Program-made: the position numbers and the translations under genes | Source: Desulfosporosinus sp. I2 | GTDB taxonomy: Bacteria; Bacillota; Desulfitobacteriia; Desulfitobacteriales; Desulfitobacteriaceae | Assembly (NCBI RefSeq): GCF_000960765.1 | Contig: NZ_JYNH01000028.1 | Coordinates: 1-39,155, forward strand | Direction: 5' to 3' | Length of the DNA: 39,155 bases | The notes under the pieces: model-generated | What the model was told of the DNA's origin: nothing | The model's database searches: none | The model's input: only the letters and a program-made list of their open reading frames with translations | Shown: positions 1-7,649 of the stretch, one piece after another | Position numbering within the stretch: the stretch's first letter is position 1 | Layout of the letters: the number at the start of each line of letters is the position of its first letter

Positions 1-200
1 TATCTGGAACCAACTTCCCTCATCGGGATTGCAAATTTTGGAAGAGCTCCTTTAATGTCGTCAATTTGTTTTTTAAGATCATCCACACTTGCTGTACCAG
101 CTGTTGTTACAGGTGCAGGGGCTTGCGGCGTTTGTTGAGCACAACCTGCAAAAGAAACAATGGTAGCTAAGACTAAACTAAGCGCAATACTTTTTTTCAT
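1..200 (-). CDS. Haem-lipoprotein paralogue, 5' part only
   Basis: The first 66 codons of a minus-strand gene are present; the rest lies left of the window. The ATG at 200 follows an AGAAAGGAGAG ribosome site. The N-terminus is a lipoprotein signal peptide (MKKSIALSL, then a lipobox ending SFAGC with the lipid Cys at residue 20) followed by a Pro/Thr/Ala-rich linker. The visible start of the mature domain (LPKFAIPMREVG) is identical over 12 residues to the intact protein at 3510-4052, so this is a paralogue on the opposite strand. The haem motif itself is not in view; by homology I expect a C-terminal CxxCH. It is transcribed divergently from the tetraheme cytochrome at 481, which suggests a shared control region. 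Lipoprotein status is strong; the cytochrome role is inferred from the paralogue. Confidence 0.8.
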   Translation of the reverse strand, partial: MKKSIALSLVLATIVSFAGCAQQTPQAPAPVTTAGTASVDDLKKQIDDIKGALPKFAIPMREVGSR

Positions 201-338
201 TCGGACTCTCCTTTCTAAATATGTATCGATATTAAATTCTCCAAATTTATTAATTTTTAAACCTAGATTTACGCCAAAATTAAAAAGAAGGTGATTATTT
301 AAACACGATTAATTACTAGTCCTCTTTTTCAAGGGGTC

Positions 339-366
339 AAATGTACTAGTGAAGACCAGTACATTT
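339..366. promoter_or_regulatory. Inverted repeat, possible operator
   Basis: The arms AAATGTACT (339-347) and AGTACATTT (358-366) are exact reverse complements separated by 10 nt. They sit in the divergent control region between the lipoprotein start at 200 and the cytochrome start at 481. The right side reads CCAGTACAT, which recurs in the 32-bp palindrome at 3313-3344 in front of the second lipoprotein. A likely but unproven binder is the NarL-type regulator encoded at 2655-3299. Confidence 0.45.
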
Positions 367-480
367 ATAACTAATTTGTTTGTCTTTCTCATTATATAAT
401 GCAAACAATAAAGGAAATTCGAATCATGCCTCAATCTAAGACCCGTATAGGTTGTTGCTGAAAGTAGGAGATGAGCATAG

Positions 481-1005
481 TTGCCCCCTATCAAAGAAGC
501 TAAAAATGTACTTGATAAAGAACAACACGAACCAACTACAAAGATGAAAAAAGCAATCATTATTACAGCGTTAGCAATAGTGCTTCTAGGGATTTTAGCC
601 TTGGCTGGAATGCATTACACCTCACAACCAAATTTTTGTGCAAGTTGTCATCAGATTAAACCTCAGGTGGTTTCATGGTCTGTAGGACCACACAAAGATG
701 TGACTTGTTTAAAATGTCATGCAGATCCGGGCACTTTCGGGTATGTTAAGCGCAAAATTGGTGGACTAAATGAAGTATACTTACAAGTTACTAACCAGAT
801 TCCTGACAAGATAGTGGCGAGGTTCAACCCTGCGACTTGTATTGCCTGCCATACTGGTAGTAGCCAGTTTCCAAAGGCAAAGAATCTTCTCCTGACTTCC
901 GGGGAACTTGCCCCCAAATTTCCGCATACAGAGATGTTGCAGAATAACACTTCGTGTCTTACTTGTCATCGGAGTGTGGGGCATAGTAAAGCAACCGAAC
1001 AATAA
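481..1005 (+). CDS. NapC/NirT-family tetraheme cytochrome c
   Basis: This is a membrane-anchored c-type cytochrome of 174 residues. One transmembrane helix (about residues 24-44) is followed by four CxxCH haem sites at 53-57 (CASCH), 76-80 (CLKCH), 120-124 (CIACH) and 159-163 (CLTCH). The size and the CASCH...K/P...CLKCH spacing match the NapC/NirT/NrfH quinol dehydrogenases, which pass electrons from menaquinol to an extracytoplasmic acceptor. The TTG at 481 is chosen because TAGGAG lies 10 nt upstream; an internal ATG at 544 would keep the helix but has no ribosome site. No nrfA or other reductase is adjacent, so the partner is unknown; the haem lipoproteins nearby are candidates. A terminator follows at 1061. 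Confidence 0.9.
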   Translation: MPPIKEAKNVLDKEQHEPTTKMKKAIIITALAIVLLGILALAGMHYTSQPNFCASCHQIKPQVVSWSVGPHKDVTCLKCHADPGTFGYVKRKIGGLNEVYLQVTNQIPDKIVARFNPATCIACHTGSSQFPKAKNLLLTSGELAPKFPHTEMLQNNTSCLTCHRSVGHSKATEQ

Positions 1006-1060
1006 AGATTAAATTGATTTAAGTCCCTAGTTAGCACAACAGTCATACGAAGTTACAATA

Positions 1061-1103
1061 AACCTCTTCCTCGGACAACCATCTGAGGAAGGGGTTCTTT
1101 TCA
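1061..1103 (+). terminator. Rho-independent terminator after the tetraheme cytochrome
   Basis: AACCTCTTCCTC (1061-1072) pairs with GAGGAAGGGGTT (1085-1096) with one G:U pair, followed by CTTTTC. It separates the cytochrome from the kinase gene. Confidence 0.7.
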
Positions 1104-1318
1104 TAAAACCTTAGCAAGTATCAATTTTATGAAGAAAAGTCATGATATGATAAAGCAATACTTATCCTTGTGATTGAATGACTATCTAAAAACCATCTCT
1201 AATAGCCAACTTGTCATATTTACAAAATTGTGAAAACTCTATATTTTGTAGTATTGGGGTGAGATAAATTCCAAATTATCAGGTCATATATTTTGTTTAT
1301 GGACTTGCTTTCTTTACT

Positions 1319-2668
1319 ATGGGACTGGTTATCTTCATGCAAATTATCCAGCCCAGTAAATTACCCTTGGCCAAAACACTTTGGCTATTAGCCGGATTTG
1401 CTTTTACTCATTCTATTTCAGAGTGGGGTTATCTTTTTGTACCCTTACAATCAGTCGGAAGTACGAATACCCTTATCTTATTAATGACGATACATCTTTC
1501 ATTTATGGCCCTTTCATTTGCCTTTTTCTTGGCATTTGGCTTGGCTCAGTATTCTTCACGAAAAGAGGTTTACCTTTTATTACCCTCTATACTTTTGCTT
1601 ATCTGGTATGTTAACTTCATTGCTTTTTTTGATCAAATAGCACTTTTATCTTGGTATACCAAATGCGAAATTTGGGGTCGTTATTTGCTTGGATTCCCAG
1701 GCGCGCTTCTATCCGGATTAGGACTTTGGCTTGTGCGCCCTGAGCTTTCCATTTGGGGACCGAGAATTGATCGATACTTAAGGGATTCCTCTGTTACTAT
1801 ATTAATCTATAGTGTTCTTGCCGGCCTTATTGTTCCACCTGGAAATTTCTTTCCCAATACAATCATTAATAATCAGACTTTCTTCAACTTGTTTCATGTA
1901 CCGGTGCAACTTGTGCGGGCTGTACTAAGTATTTTTCTGAGCTGGTATGTATTTAAGTTGCTTTCTGTTTTCCGACTTGAATCAAGGATTAATTTAGAGA
2001 GAATTGAAAGACTGGAGTCAATTATCAGTGAACGTCAAAGAATTGCTAACGATATTCATGATGGGGCCATACAATCTATCTACGGCGCTGGAATGTTGTT
2101 AGATAGAGCATCCGAACTAATTGATAGTGATCACAAGCGAAGTAAGATAGTGATTGATCAGGTCATTTTCCGTTTAAATGAAACTATCGACTCTTTAAGG
2201 CGCTACATACTGGATCTTAAATCGGGAGATTTATGTCAACAAGATGTTCAACAACGATTTAAGCAATCAATCAAGCAATATTGCGAAGTTTTCCCTAAAT
2301 TAACTATTTACGATAGCCTTGATCTACCCATTTGGTTCCTTTCAATCCCAGGAGCAGTGGATCATACCTATTTCATTTTGCAAGAGGCCATAGCTAATGC
2401 AGCTCAACACGCCAACTGTTCTCAGATTCATGTCAAAATGCTTGGAAACAAACACACCTTAGATATAGAAATAAGTGATAATGGGATCGGAATTTCTCAG
2501 GATATTATCAAAAATAATTCCGTTAGCGAACTGCATGGAAATGGTTTACGAAGTATGGAGCAAAGAGCCCGGCAGCTATCATCTAAACTCAATATTAAAT
2601 CGGATCAGGCTGGTACAACACTAGTTATCCAAATTGAAAGGAGACGGCTTCAACTTGAAAAAATATAA
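1319..2668 (+). CDS. Sensor histidine kinase, NarX/LiaS type (HisKA_3)
   Basis: The N-terminal half (about residues 1-215) has roughly six to seven hydrophobic helices, i.e. a membrane sensor with almost no outside loop. The HisKA_3 dimerisation box follows, SERQRIANDIHDGAIQS with phospho-acceptor His247, then a HATPase_c domain with an N-box (QEAIANAAQHA) and G-boxes (SDNGIGIS, GNGLRSM). It overlaps the response regulator gene, so the two form one operon. The start is uncertain: the first ATG (1319) has no ribosome site, while GGGGTGAG at 1257-1264 precedes an in-frame stretch beginning with ATT at 1268 that would add a hydrophobic segment (YFVYGLAFFTMG). The signal is unknown; by position it probably controls the flanking cytochrome genes. 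Confidence 0.88.
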   Translation: MGLVIFMQIIQPSKLPLAKTLWLLAGFAFTHSISEWGYLFVPLQSVGSTNTLILLMTIHLSFMALSFAFFLAFGLAQYSSRKEVYLLLPSILLLIWYVNFIAFFDQIALLSWYTKCEIWGRYLLGFPGALLSGLGLWLVRPELSIWGPRIDRYLRDSSVTILIYSVLAGLIVPPGNFFPNTIINNQTFFNLFHVPVQLVRAVLSIFLSWYVFKLLSVFRLESRINLERIERLESIISERQRIANDIHDGAIQSIYGAGMLLDRASELIDSDHKRSKIVIDQVIFRLNETIDSLRRYILDLKSGDLCQQDVQQRFKQSIKQYCEVFPKLTIYDSLDLPIWFLSIPGAVDHTYFILQEAIANAAQHANCSQIHVKMLGNKHTLDIEISDNGIGISQDIIKNNSVSELHGNGLRSMEQRARQLSSKLNIKSDQAGTTLVIQIERRRLQLEKI

Positions 2669-3299
2669 ATTGATGATTGTGGATGATCATGATGTAGTAA
2701 GAATGGGAATAATCGCCTTACTTGAAGATTCAGAGTTTGAGGTTATTAACGAAGCGAGCAGCGTCGCGGAAACCTTGGAAAAAGTAGCAAAGGAAATGCC
2801 TGATGTGATATTGATGGATGTGCGCCTACCGGACGGAAGCGGGATCGATGCCTGCCGACAAATCGTTGAAAACTATCCAGAGGTGCGTGTATTAATACTT
2901 ACTTCTTATGCTGATGATGATGCAGTTTTAAGTTCGATCCAGGCAGGAGCTTCCGGGTACGTTCTTAAACAGATCGACCGTCATGCCCTGCGCAAGGCGA
3001 TTCGTAAAATAGTTTGCGGAGAGGCTTTGCTTGATCCAAGTATTACGATGAGTCTCTTTAGTTGCCTTCGGCAAAATGCCTTACAGCCGAAATACAAAGA
3101 TAAGTTTCAGGGATTAACAGGGAAGGAACGAGAAATTCTCATCCAAGTTTCTGCAGGTAAAAGCAACCGTCAAATAGCTCAGGAACTTTTTCTGAGCGAG
3201 TATACTGTTCGGAATTATGTCAGTAGTATTTTAAGCAAGCTAAATTTTTCAAGCCGTACTCAGATAGCTAATTATGTCCATGAACGTGGGGTAGATTAA
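2655..3299 (+). CDS. NarL/LuxR-family response regulator
   Basis: The receiver domain (residues 1-120) has the acidic pair DD at 10-11, phospho-acceptor Asp55 (VILMDVRLPDGSG), a Thr in ILTSY and a Lys in GYVLKQ. The C-terminal GerE/LuxR HTH (about 148-210) reads LTGKEREILIQVSAGKSNRQ then a second helix SEYTVRNYVSSILSKL. The start is TTG 2655, because AAAGGAGA at 2637-2644 is its ribosome site; the longer frame from 2634 would contain that site. The gene overlaps the kinase stop by 14 nt. It is the natural partner of the kinase and, by inference, the regulator that reads the palindromes at 339-366 and 3313-3344. Confidence 0.93.
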   Translation: MKKYKLMIVDDHDVVRMGIIALLEDSEFEVINEASSVAETLEKVAKEMPDVILMDVRLPDGSGIDACRQIVENYPEVRVLILTSYADDDAVLSSIQAGASGYVLKQIDRHALRKAIRKIVCGEALLDPSITMSLFSCLRQNALQPKYKDKFQGLTGKEREILIQVSAGKSNRQIAQELFLSEYTVRNYVSSILSKLNFSSRTQIANYVHERGVD

Positions 3300-3312
3300 T
3301 AACCATTTGATA

Positions 3313-3344
3313 TATTTACCCAGTACATATGTACTGGGTAAATA
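3313..3344. promoter_or_regulatory. Perfect 32-bp palindrome, probable operator
   Basis: TATTTACCCAGTACAT (3313-3328) is followed directly by its exact reverse complement (3329-3344), with no loop. No T-run follows, so a simple terminator is unlikely. It lies 165 nt before the lipoprotein start at 3510 and shares CCAGTACAT with the repeat at 339-366. Confidence 0.55.
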
Positions 3345-3509
3345 GGGGTTAAACATCTCTATTTTTTTTGGCTTAAAATGTGAAAATACTTACGAAGAGA
3401 TATTTCTTAATTAAGTTACAAAGCTGGTTCGAAAGAGATCACGAGATGTTTTTTATTCAACTTCCAGAACCGGTAGAGTAAAAAAACAATAAGAGAAAGG
3501 GATGTTTTC

Positions 3510-4052
3510 ATGAGAAAAAGTTTCATCAAGGTTTTGCTCCTCACTACTCTGGCCTCATTAGTGCTTATAGGTTGCGGAAGTACAACGACTCAGGCACCTC
3601 AGCCTCAGCAAGCAACAACTGCTCCTGCTGCAGATGTCACAAAGTCAATCGCGGATATTAAAGCTGTTCTGCCTAAATTCGCTATCCCGATGCGCGAAGT
3701 CGGTGACCGCTTCGACAACATGTATTTTGCAGCCAAAGGGGGTAACTGGGCTTTAGCAGCTTATATGTCCAAGTATATGAACGGTGCAATGAACCCTGCT
3801 TCATTAACTAAACCTGACGAGTATGGTGCATGGAAATCTTTTTATACCGGTAGTGTTGATCCATTAAATAAGGCTATTGCAGCCAAAGACTTTGCTGCCT
3901 TCGACAAATCCTATGGGGAAGTTCTTAACAAATGCAATGCCTGTCATTCTGCTACAGGCTATAAATTCATCAAACTTGTTAAACCGACGGTCCCCACCGA
4001 TGTCCATGCAGACTTCACCGAAAAATCTGAGCCGGGCGATGTACCGAAATAA
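3510..4052 (+). CDS. Monohaem c-type cytochrome lipoprotein (cytochrome c'-like)
   Basis: This 180-residue exported lipoprotein has a signal peptide ending in lipobox LIGC (Cys22) and a Thr/Gln/Pro-rich linker to about residue 40. A helical domain follows with a single haem site CNACH at 142-146 near the C-terminus. A late CxxCH in a helical domain is the layout of cytochrome c' (class II), though the fold cannot be confirmed by eye. ATG 3510 follows AGAAAGGGATG. It is a paralogue of the truncated gene at 1-200. The likely role is electron carriage outside the membrane, possibly from the tetraheme cytochrome at 481-1005; regulation by the adjacent two-component system is inferred from position and from the palindrome upstream. 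Confidence 0.85.
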   Translation: MRKSFIKVLLLTTLASLVLIGCGSTTTQAPQPQQATTAPAADVTKSIADIKAVLPKFAIPMREVGDRFDNMYFAAKGGNWALAAYMSKYMNGAMNPASLTKPDEYGAWKSFYTGSVDPLNKAIAAKDFAAFDKSYGEVLNKCNACHSATGYKFIKLVKPTVPTDVHADFTEKSEPGDVPK

Positions 4053-4057
4053 GTCCC

Positions 4058-4106
4058 AATCAGGTTCGCATCCTGCCCAATAGCAGGACGCGAACCTGAT
4101 TATTTT
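4058..4106 (+). terminator. Terminator after the haem lipoprotein
   Basis: A 19-bp stem (4058-4076 with 4083-4101, one mismatch; arm core CAGGTTCGC) has a 6-nt loop and is followed by TATTTTAG. Confidence 0.8.
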
Positions 4107-4668
4107 AGTTTCACATTATAAGAGGGGATGTGCCGAAACTTTAAGTTTCGGCACATCCCCTTCTGCATTCCTAACAAGCTAATAAGATTTTCTTTGCAAC
4201 CATAGTCTAGACTCGTCACCATATTGTCCTTTTGCGGTACCTTATATCTGACCTTCCATCGCTTCCACAGTTTTTTAGACGCTTCCACGGCAACGGGGTC
4301 GAATTGTGTGCCCTTATTGAGGAGTATCTCCTCCCAACATTCCTCCCCAGAAATGGCTATTCTATAAGGTCTTATTGAAGTAATAGCATCTACAGAATCT
4401 GCTACCCCAATAATTCTCGAACCCAGGGGGATTTTATCCTCCCGCAAGCCATCAGGATACCCTCTTCCATCCCACCTTTCTTGGTGGTGTAGCACTATTT
4501 CTGCAATTTTTGAAGCCCTTTCGATTTAGCTAAAATCTTATAGCCGATCTCCGGATGTGTTCGTATCTGCGCAAACTCATGGGGAAGAAGTTTTCCTTTC
4601 TTGTTTCCAGCGCAGCAGCTAGACACTCGATGACATCGTGGAAAGGGTGAGAATAAAGAAAACCTTGC
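4100..4668 (-). pseudogene. Degraded HD-GYP phosphodiesterase
   Basis: The minus strand carries three pieces of an HD-GYP (cyclic di-GMP phosphodiesterase) domain in different frames. About 4612-4660 reads PFHDVIECLAAALETRK (start of the HD domain). About 4530-4610 reads KGKLLPHEFAQIRTHPEIGY in another frame. About 4270-4520 reads IAEIVLHHQERWDGRGYPDG and continues GSRIIGVADSVDAITSIRPY. The central HD metal site and the GHS region between the first two pieces are missing, and at least two frame changes separate the pieces. The last 30 or so residues run into hairpin DNA and look non-native. It lies on the feo strand directly after the DUF2325 gene. I call it non-functional. Confidence 0.8.
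4123..4161. repeat. 19-bp perfect inverted repeat
   Basis: AGGGGATGTGCCGAAACTT (4123-4141) and its exact reverse complement (4143-4161) are separated by one base. It may form the end of the leftward feo/HD-GYP transcript, but no T-run follows on either strand, so the terminator role is unproven. Confidence 0.55.
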
Positions 4669-5013
4669 TTATGCCAAGCCACAGGCGTGGGCGGAAGCCA
4701 TTGGTTGCTTTCCTGTGGCTACACAGCTAGCAGTAGCTTCAAGCTTCAGTAACAATTCCTCCAATGAAGTTCCACTGCTGTTATGGCATCTGAAGACCGG
4801 TATTTTCTTTCTTTTTGCTTCTTTTACAGCTACGTGAATCATTTGATGGGAGACCGTCGAGGTGAATAAAACTATCCCATCAGGCGATCCGATCGCCTTG
4901 CCAAACTTCGCTGGCATTTGAGTATAGACCTTAACACGATGCCCTCGTTTGGAGCATATCCCCATATATTCGCTATGCATCCGATCATGGCCCCCAACAA
5001 GCACAATACTCAT
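4669..5013 (-). CDS. DUF2325 family protein of the feo operon
   Basis: This 114-residue protein starts MSIVLVGGHDRM. It has the family pattern of a Rossmann-like start (VLVGGHD), a GIVLFTSTVSHQM strand-loop, then KKIPVFRCHNSSGTSLEELL. ATG 5013 follows GAAGGAGAG. Members are common next to feoB in Firmicutes; the biochemical role is not known to me. The last 20 or so residues after LLLKLEA (ATASCVATGKQPMASAHACG) look unlike the family and lie where the downstream pseudogene begins, so the C-terminus may have been altered by the same DNA decay. It is transcribed with feoB (about 55 nt after the small Cys-rich gene). Confidence 0.75.
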   Translation of the reverse strand: MSIVLVGGHDRMHSEYMGICSKRGHRVKVYTQMPAKFGKAIGSPDGIVLFTSTVSHQMIHVAVKEAKRKKIPVFRCHNSSGTSLEELLLKLEATASCVATGKQPMASAHACGLA

Positions 5014-5068
5014 CGAATCTCTCCTTCAGCTGGAATTGTTAGATATAACTCTTCATACATCCCAGATT

Positions 5069-5206
5069 TTATTTAGAACAATCACACTTGCTTTGGGTGC
5101 AGTCTCCGCAGCAAGTACTTCCCCCTTTTCGCATGCGCACTATTGTCCGAACGACAATAAAAACAGTCACACCAACAATGACACCACCTATAATCCAATT
5201 AATCAT
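5069..5206 (-). CDS. FeoB-associated Cys-rich membrane protein
   Basis: This short gene (45 residues) begins with ATG 5206 after AAAAGGTGATGAA and ends at TAA 5069-5071. The protein has one N-terminal transmembrane helix (INWIIGGVIVGVTVFIVVRT), a basic turn (VRMRKGG) and a Cys-rich tail with five Cys (CCGDC and CDC). This is the recognised layout of the small FeoB-associated Cys-rich family, found just downstream of feoB in Firmicutes. The tail probably faces the cytoplasm and may handle Fe2+ leaving FeoB, but that is inference. It lies 51 nt after the feoB stop on the same strand. Confidence 0.85.
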   Translation of the reverse strand: MINWIIGGVIVGVTVFIVVRTIVRMRKGGSTCCGDCTQSKCDCSK

Positions 5207-5257
5207 TTCATCACCTTTTTTCATTATTTTTTTATTATCAGACCAGATAGAATGTAA

Positions 5258-7306
5258 TCAACTAAAACCCATTAATTTTCCAACTTGAAAAATAAGAAAT
5301 GCTACTAACCATGCTACACCGGTCGAATATCCTGCCGTGATTAACGTCCACTTCCAGGAATTCATCTCCCTTTTGATGGTTGCAAAGGCTGCCATGCACG
5401 GCAAGTAAAGTAGGGAAAACGCCATGAATGCATAAGCTGTTAATGGGGTAAACGATGCCTGCAGGGCTGTTAACAAGTCCACTGAACCGTCTGTTGCTCC
5501 TGAGACTCCATCCAAGATGCCCATAGTTGACACAACCGCTTCTTTTGCTACAAAACCCGTGAGCAAGGCAACCGCTGATTTCCAGTCCCCAAAGCCAAGA
5601 GGTGTGAAAATCGGGGCTATGGCTTTGCCGACGGCTCCAAGTATGCTTGCTCCTGGGTCCGCCGCTGCTTGGAAGGAAAAATCAAAGTATTGTAGAAACC
5701 AGATTATCACTGCTGCAGCAAAGATGATCGTCCCTGCTTTTTTGACAAACCCTTTACCCTTGTCCCACATATGAATCATCAAACCTTTAAATGTAGGAAT
5801 CCTGTAGGGAGGTAATTCCATGACGAAAGGGGCTACCTCCCCTTTTAGAATGGTTTTCTTAAGGACAAATCCCGATAAAACAGCAATCACAATACCCAGC
5901 AGATAAAGTGAGAAGACAACCATGGTTTGATTGTTTGAAAAGAAAGCTGCTGTGTACAAGGCATAAATCGGAAGCCTTGCACCACAGGACATAAAAGGGA
6001 TGAGCATTATGGTCAAACGTCGATCCTTTTCATTTTCCAAGGTTCTCGTACTCATGACCGCCGGAACACTGCACCCAAAACCGATCAGCATAGGAATAAA
6101 CGATTTTCCACTCAAACCTAGCTTTCTAAGCAACCGATCCATGACAAAAGCCGCTCTTGCCATATAACCAGTATCTTCAAGGATGGAAAGGAAGAAGAAT
6201 AAGATCATGATTTGCGGCACAAATACCAGCATGCTTCCCATTCCAGCGATAATTCCGTTTACAATGAGATCTTTTAGCCATCCTGCCGCTCCCGCTACCT
6301 CAAGCCAGCTAGAGAAAAGATTAGCAATCGTACCGTTGACCAATTCGTCCACAAAGTCGATGGTGAAGGAACCAATCGTACCAAAGGTTACTGAAAATAT
6401 GCCAAACATCATCCCCAAAAACAAAGGGATTGCCAAAATCCGATTCGTCACCACTTTGTCAATTTTATCCGAAACCGTCAAATAGGAGCTCTGTTCTTTT
6501 TTCTTAACCGCCTTGCGCGCTACAGAGGTTGTAAACTGGTACCTGCTGTCGGCGATAATTGTTTCTATATCCATGTCATACTTTCTCTCGAGTTTTTCCT
6601 GATACAATTTGATCTCGCTCAGTAAAGCGTCGGGAACTTGTAACGTTTCCTGAACTTTTTCATCCCCTTCCAAGAGCTTAAGCGCCGTCCATCGAGAATT
6701 CTCGGTCTTGCTATTCAAATTGGGAATAATATTTTTTTCGATTTCCTGGATACTGCTTATGATACTTTCATCATGCATTTCATTAAATAATGGCACTCCC
6801 CCTGCCGAAGCCGCTGTTTGCGCAACGTTTAGAGCTCTCTCTAGAAGTTCTGTAACCCCGCGACCTTTACTAGCAGTAATAGGTATGACTGGGACTTTAA
6901 GATGAGATTCAAGGATTCCTATGTCAATTTTGTGGCCTTTTGCATCTGCCGCATCCATCATGTTCAGCGCAACAACAACGCTGACACCCAATTCGAGCAA
7001 TTGTGTGGTTAGATACATGTTTCTCTCGATGTTAGTAGCATCGATAATATTAATCACTACATCGGGTTTTTCATTCACGATATAGTCTCTGGCAATGATT
7101 TCTTCCATTGAGTATGGGGATAAGGAATAGATTCCAGGCAGATCAATGATCCTTATATCTCCCTCGATCTTTTTCGCTTTCCCTTCTCTTTTCTCAATGG
7201 TTACTCCCGGCCAGTTTCCAACATACTGCGTACTTCCGGTGATTTCATTAAACAAAGTGGTTTTACCACAGTTTGGATTTCCTACCAGTGCAAACTTCAA
7301 GAACAT
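5258..7306 (-). CDS. feoB: Ferrous iron transport GTPase FeoB
   Basis: This is the GTP-driven Fe2+ importer of the inner membrane. The N-terminal G domain shows G1 GNPNCGKTT (about residues 9-17), switch I YVGNWPGVTIEK, G3 DLPGIYSL and G4 NMMD; a helical GDI domain follows. The membrane part has two Gate domains, with GCSVPAVMSTRTLE and FMSCGARLPIYALY supplying the conserved cysteines, and FVAKEAVVSTMG near the C-terminus. The length of about 682 residues is at the short end for FeoB, with no C-terminal extension. I chose ATG 7306, preceded by GGAAG; a TTG at 7318 in frame would add four residues. It follows two feoA genes and has its own Fur-like box upstream. Confidence 0.95.
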   Translation of the reverse strand: MFLKFALVGNPNCGKTTLFNEITGSTQYVGNWPGVTIEKREGKAKKIEGDIRIIDLPGIYSLSPYSMEEIIARDYIVNEKPDVVINIIDATNIERNMYLTTQLLELGVSVVVALNMMDAADAKGHKIDIGILESHLKVPVIPITASKGRGVTELLERALNVAQTAASAGGVPLFNEMHDESIISSIQEIEKNIIPNLNSKTENSRWTALKLLEGDEKVQETLQVPDALLSEIKLYQEKLERKYDMDIETIIADSRYQFTTSVARKAVKKKEQSSYLTVSDKIDKVVTNRILAIPLFLGMMFGIFSVTFGTIGSFTIDFVDELVNGTIANLFSSWLEVAGAAGWLKDLIVNGIIAGMGSMLVFVPQIMILFFFLSILEDTGYMARAAFVMDRLLRKLGLSGKSFIPMLIGFGCSVPAVMSTRTLENEKDRRLTIMLIPFMSCGARLPIYALYTAAFFSNNQTMVVFSLYLLGIVIAVLSGFVLKKTILKGEVAPFVMELPPYRIPTFKGLMIHMWDKGKGFVKKAGTIIFAAAVIIWFLQYFDFSFQAAADPGASILGAVGKAIAPIFTPLGFGDWKSAVALLTGFVAKEAVVSTMGILDGVSGATDGSVDLLTALQASFTPLTAYAFMAFSLLYLPCMAAFATIKREMNSWKWTLITAGYSTGVAWLVAFLIFQVGKLMGFS

Positions 7307-7340
7307 AGGATCTTCCAACTTCTTTCAATTTTAAGTATTA

Positions 7341-7357
7341 ATGATAATCGTTATCAT
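7341..7357. promoter_or_regulatory. Fur-like iron box upstream of feoB
   Basis: ATGATAA-TCG-TTATCAT is a perfect 7-3-7 inverted repeat matching the GATAAT/ATTATC core of Fur boxes. It lies in the feoA-feoB gap, so feoB can have its own iron-repressed promoter. Confidence 0.7.
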
Positions 7358-7400
7358 CTAATATTCTAAAAAATTGCTCCTTCGAATTTAGGAGCATTAT

Positions 7401-7628
7401 TTATGCAACAATAATGTTTTCTGCTTCAGATTTCCTAAGCGTCAGTTCGTAACCACGAATATTCACTTCAATAGGATCTCCCAACGGCGCCACTTTCCTA
7501 ACCAATACTTCTGCCCCACGGGTCACACCCATATCCATTAATCTTCTCTTCACCGCGCCTTTATCTCCTAAAACTTTAGTGATTATCGATTTTTCACCTG
7601 GCATTAGTTCCTTCAAAGTCCTCTCCAA
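7401..7628 (-). CDS. feoA: FeoA-domain protein (second of pair)
   Basis: A single FeoA (SH3-like) domain of 75 residues: LKELMPGEKSIITKVLG, then VKRRLMDMGVTRGAEVLVRK and DPIEVNIRGYELTLRKSEAE. These match the usual G-x-(R/K)-RLxxMG and P-L-G-DP landmarks. The start is TTG 7628 with GGGAGG 8 nt upstream. FeoA is a small cytoplasmic partner needed for FeoB activity. It is closer to the FeoA consensus than the upstream copy and is directly followed by the second Fur-like box and feoB. Confidence 0.93.
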   Translation of the reverse strand: MERTLKELMPGEKSIITKVLGDKGAVKRRLMDMGVTRGAEVLVRKVAPLGDPIEVNIRGYELTLRKSEAENIIVA

Positions 7629-7649
7629 ACTACTTACCTCCCTTTATTA

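Noticed and set aside
309-560. 83-codon minus-strand frame
   Set aside because: Overlaps the divergent control region and the cytochrome start; no ribosome site; composition unlike a real protein.
4123-4161. Calling the 19-bp inverted repeat a terminator
   Set aside because: Neither strand has a T-run after the stem; recorded as a repeat only.
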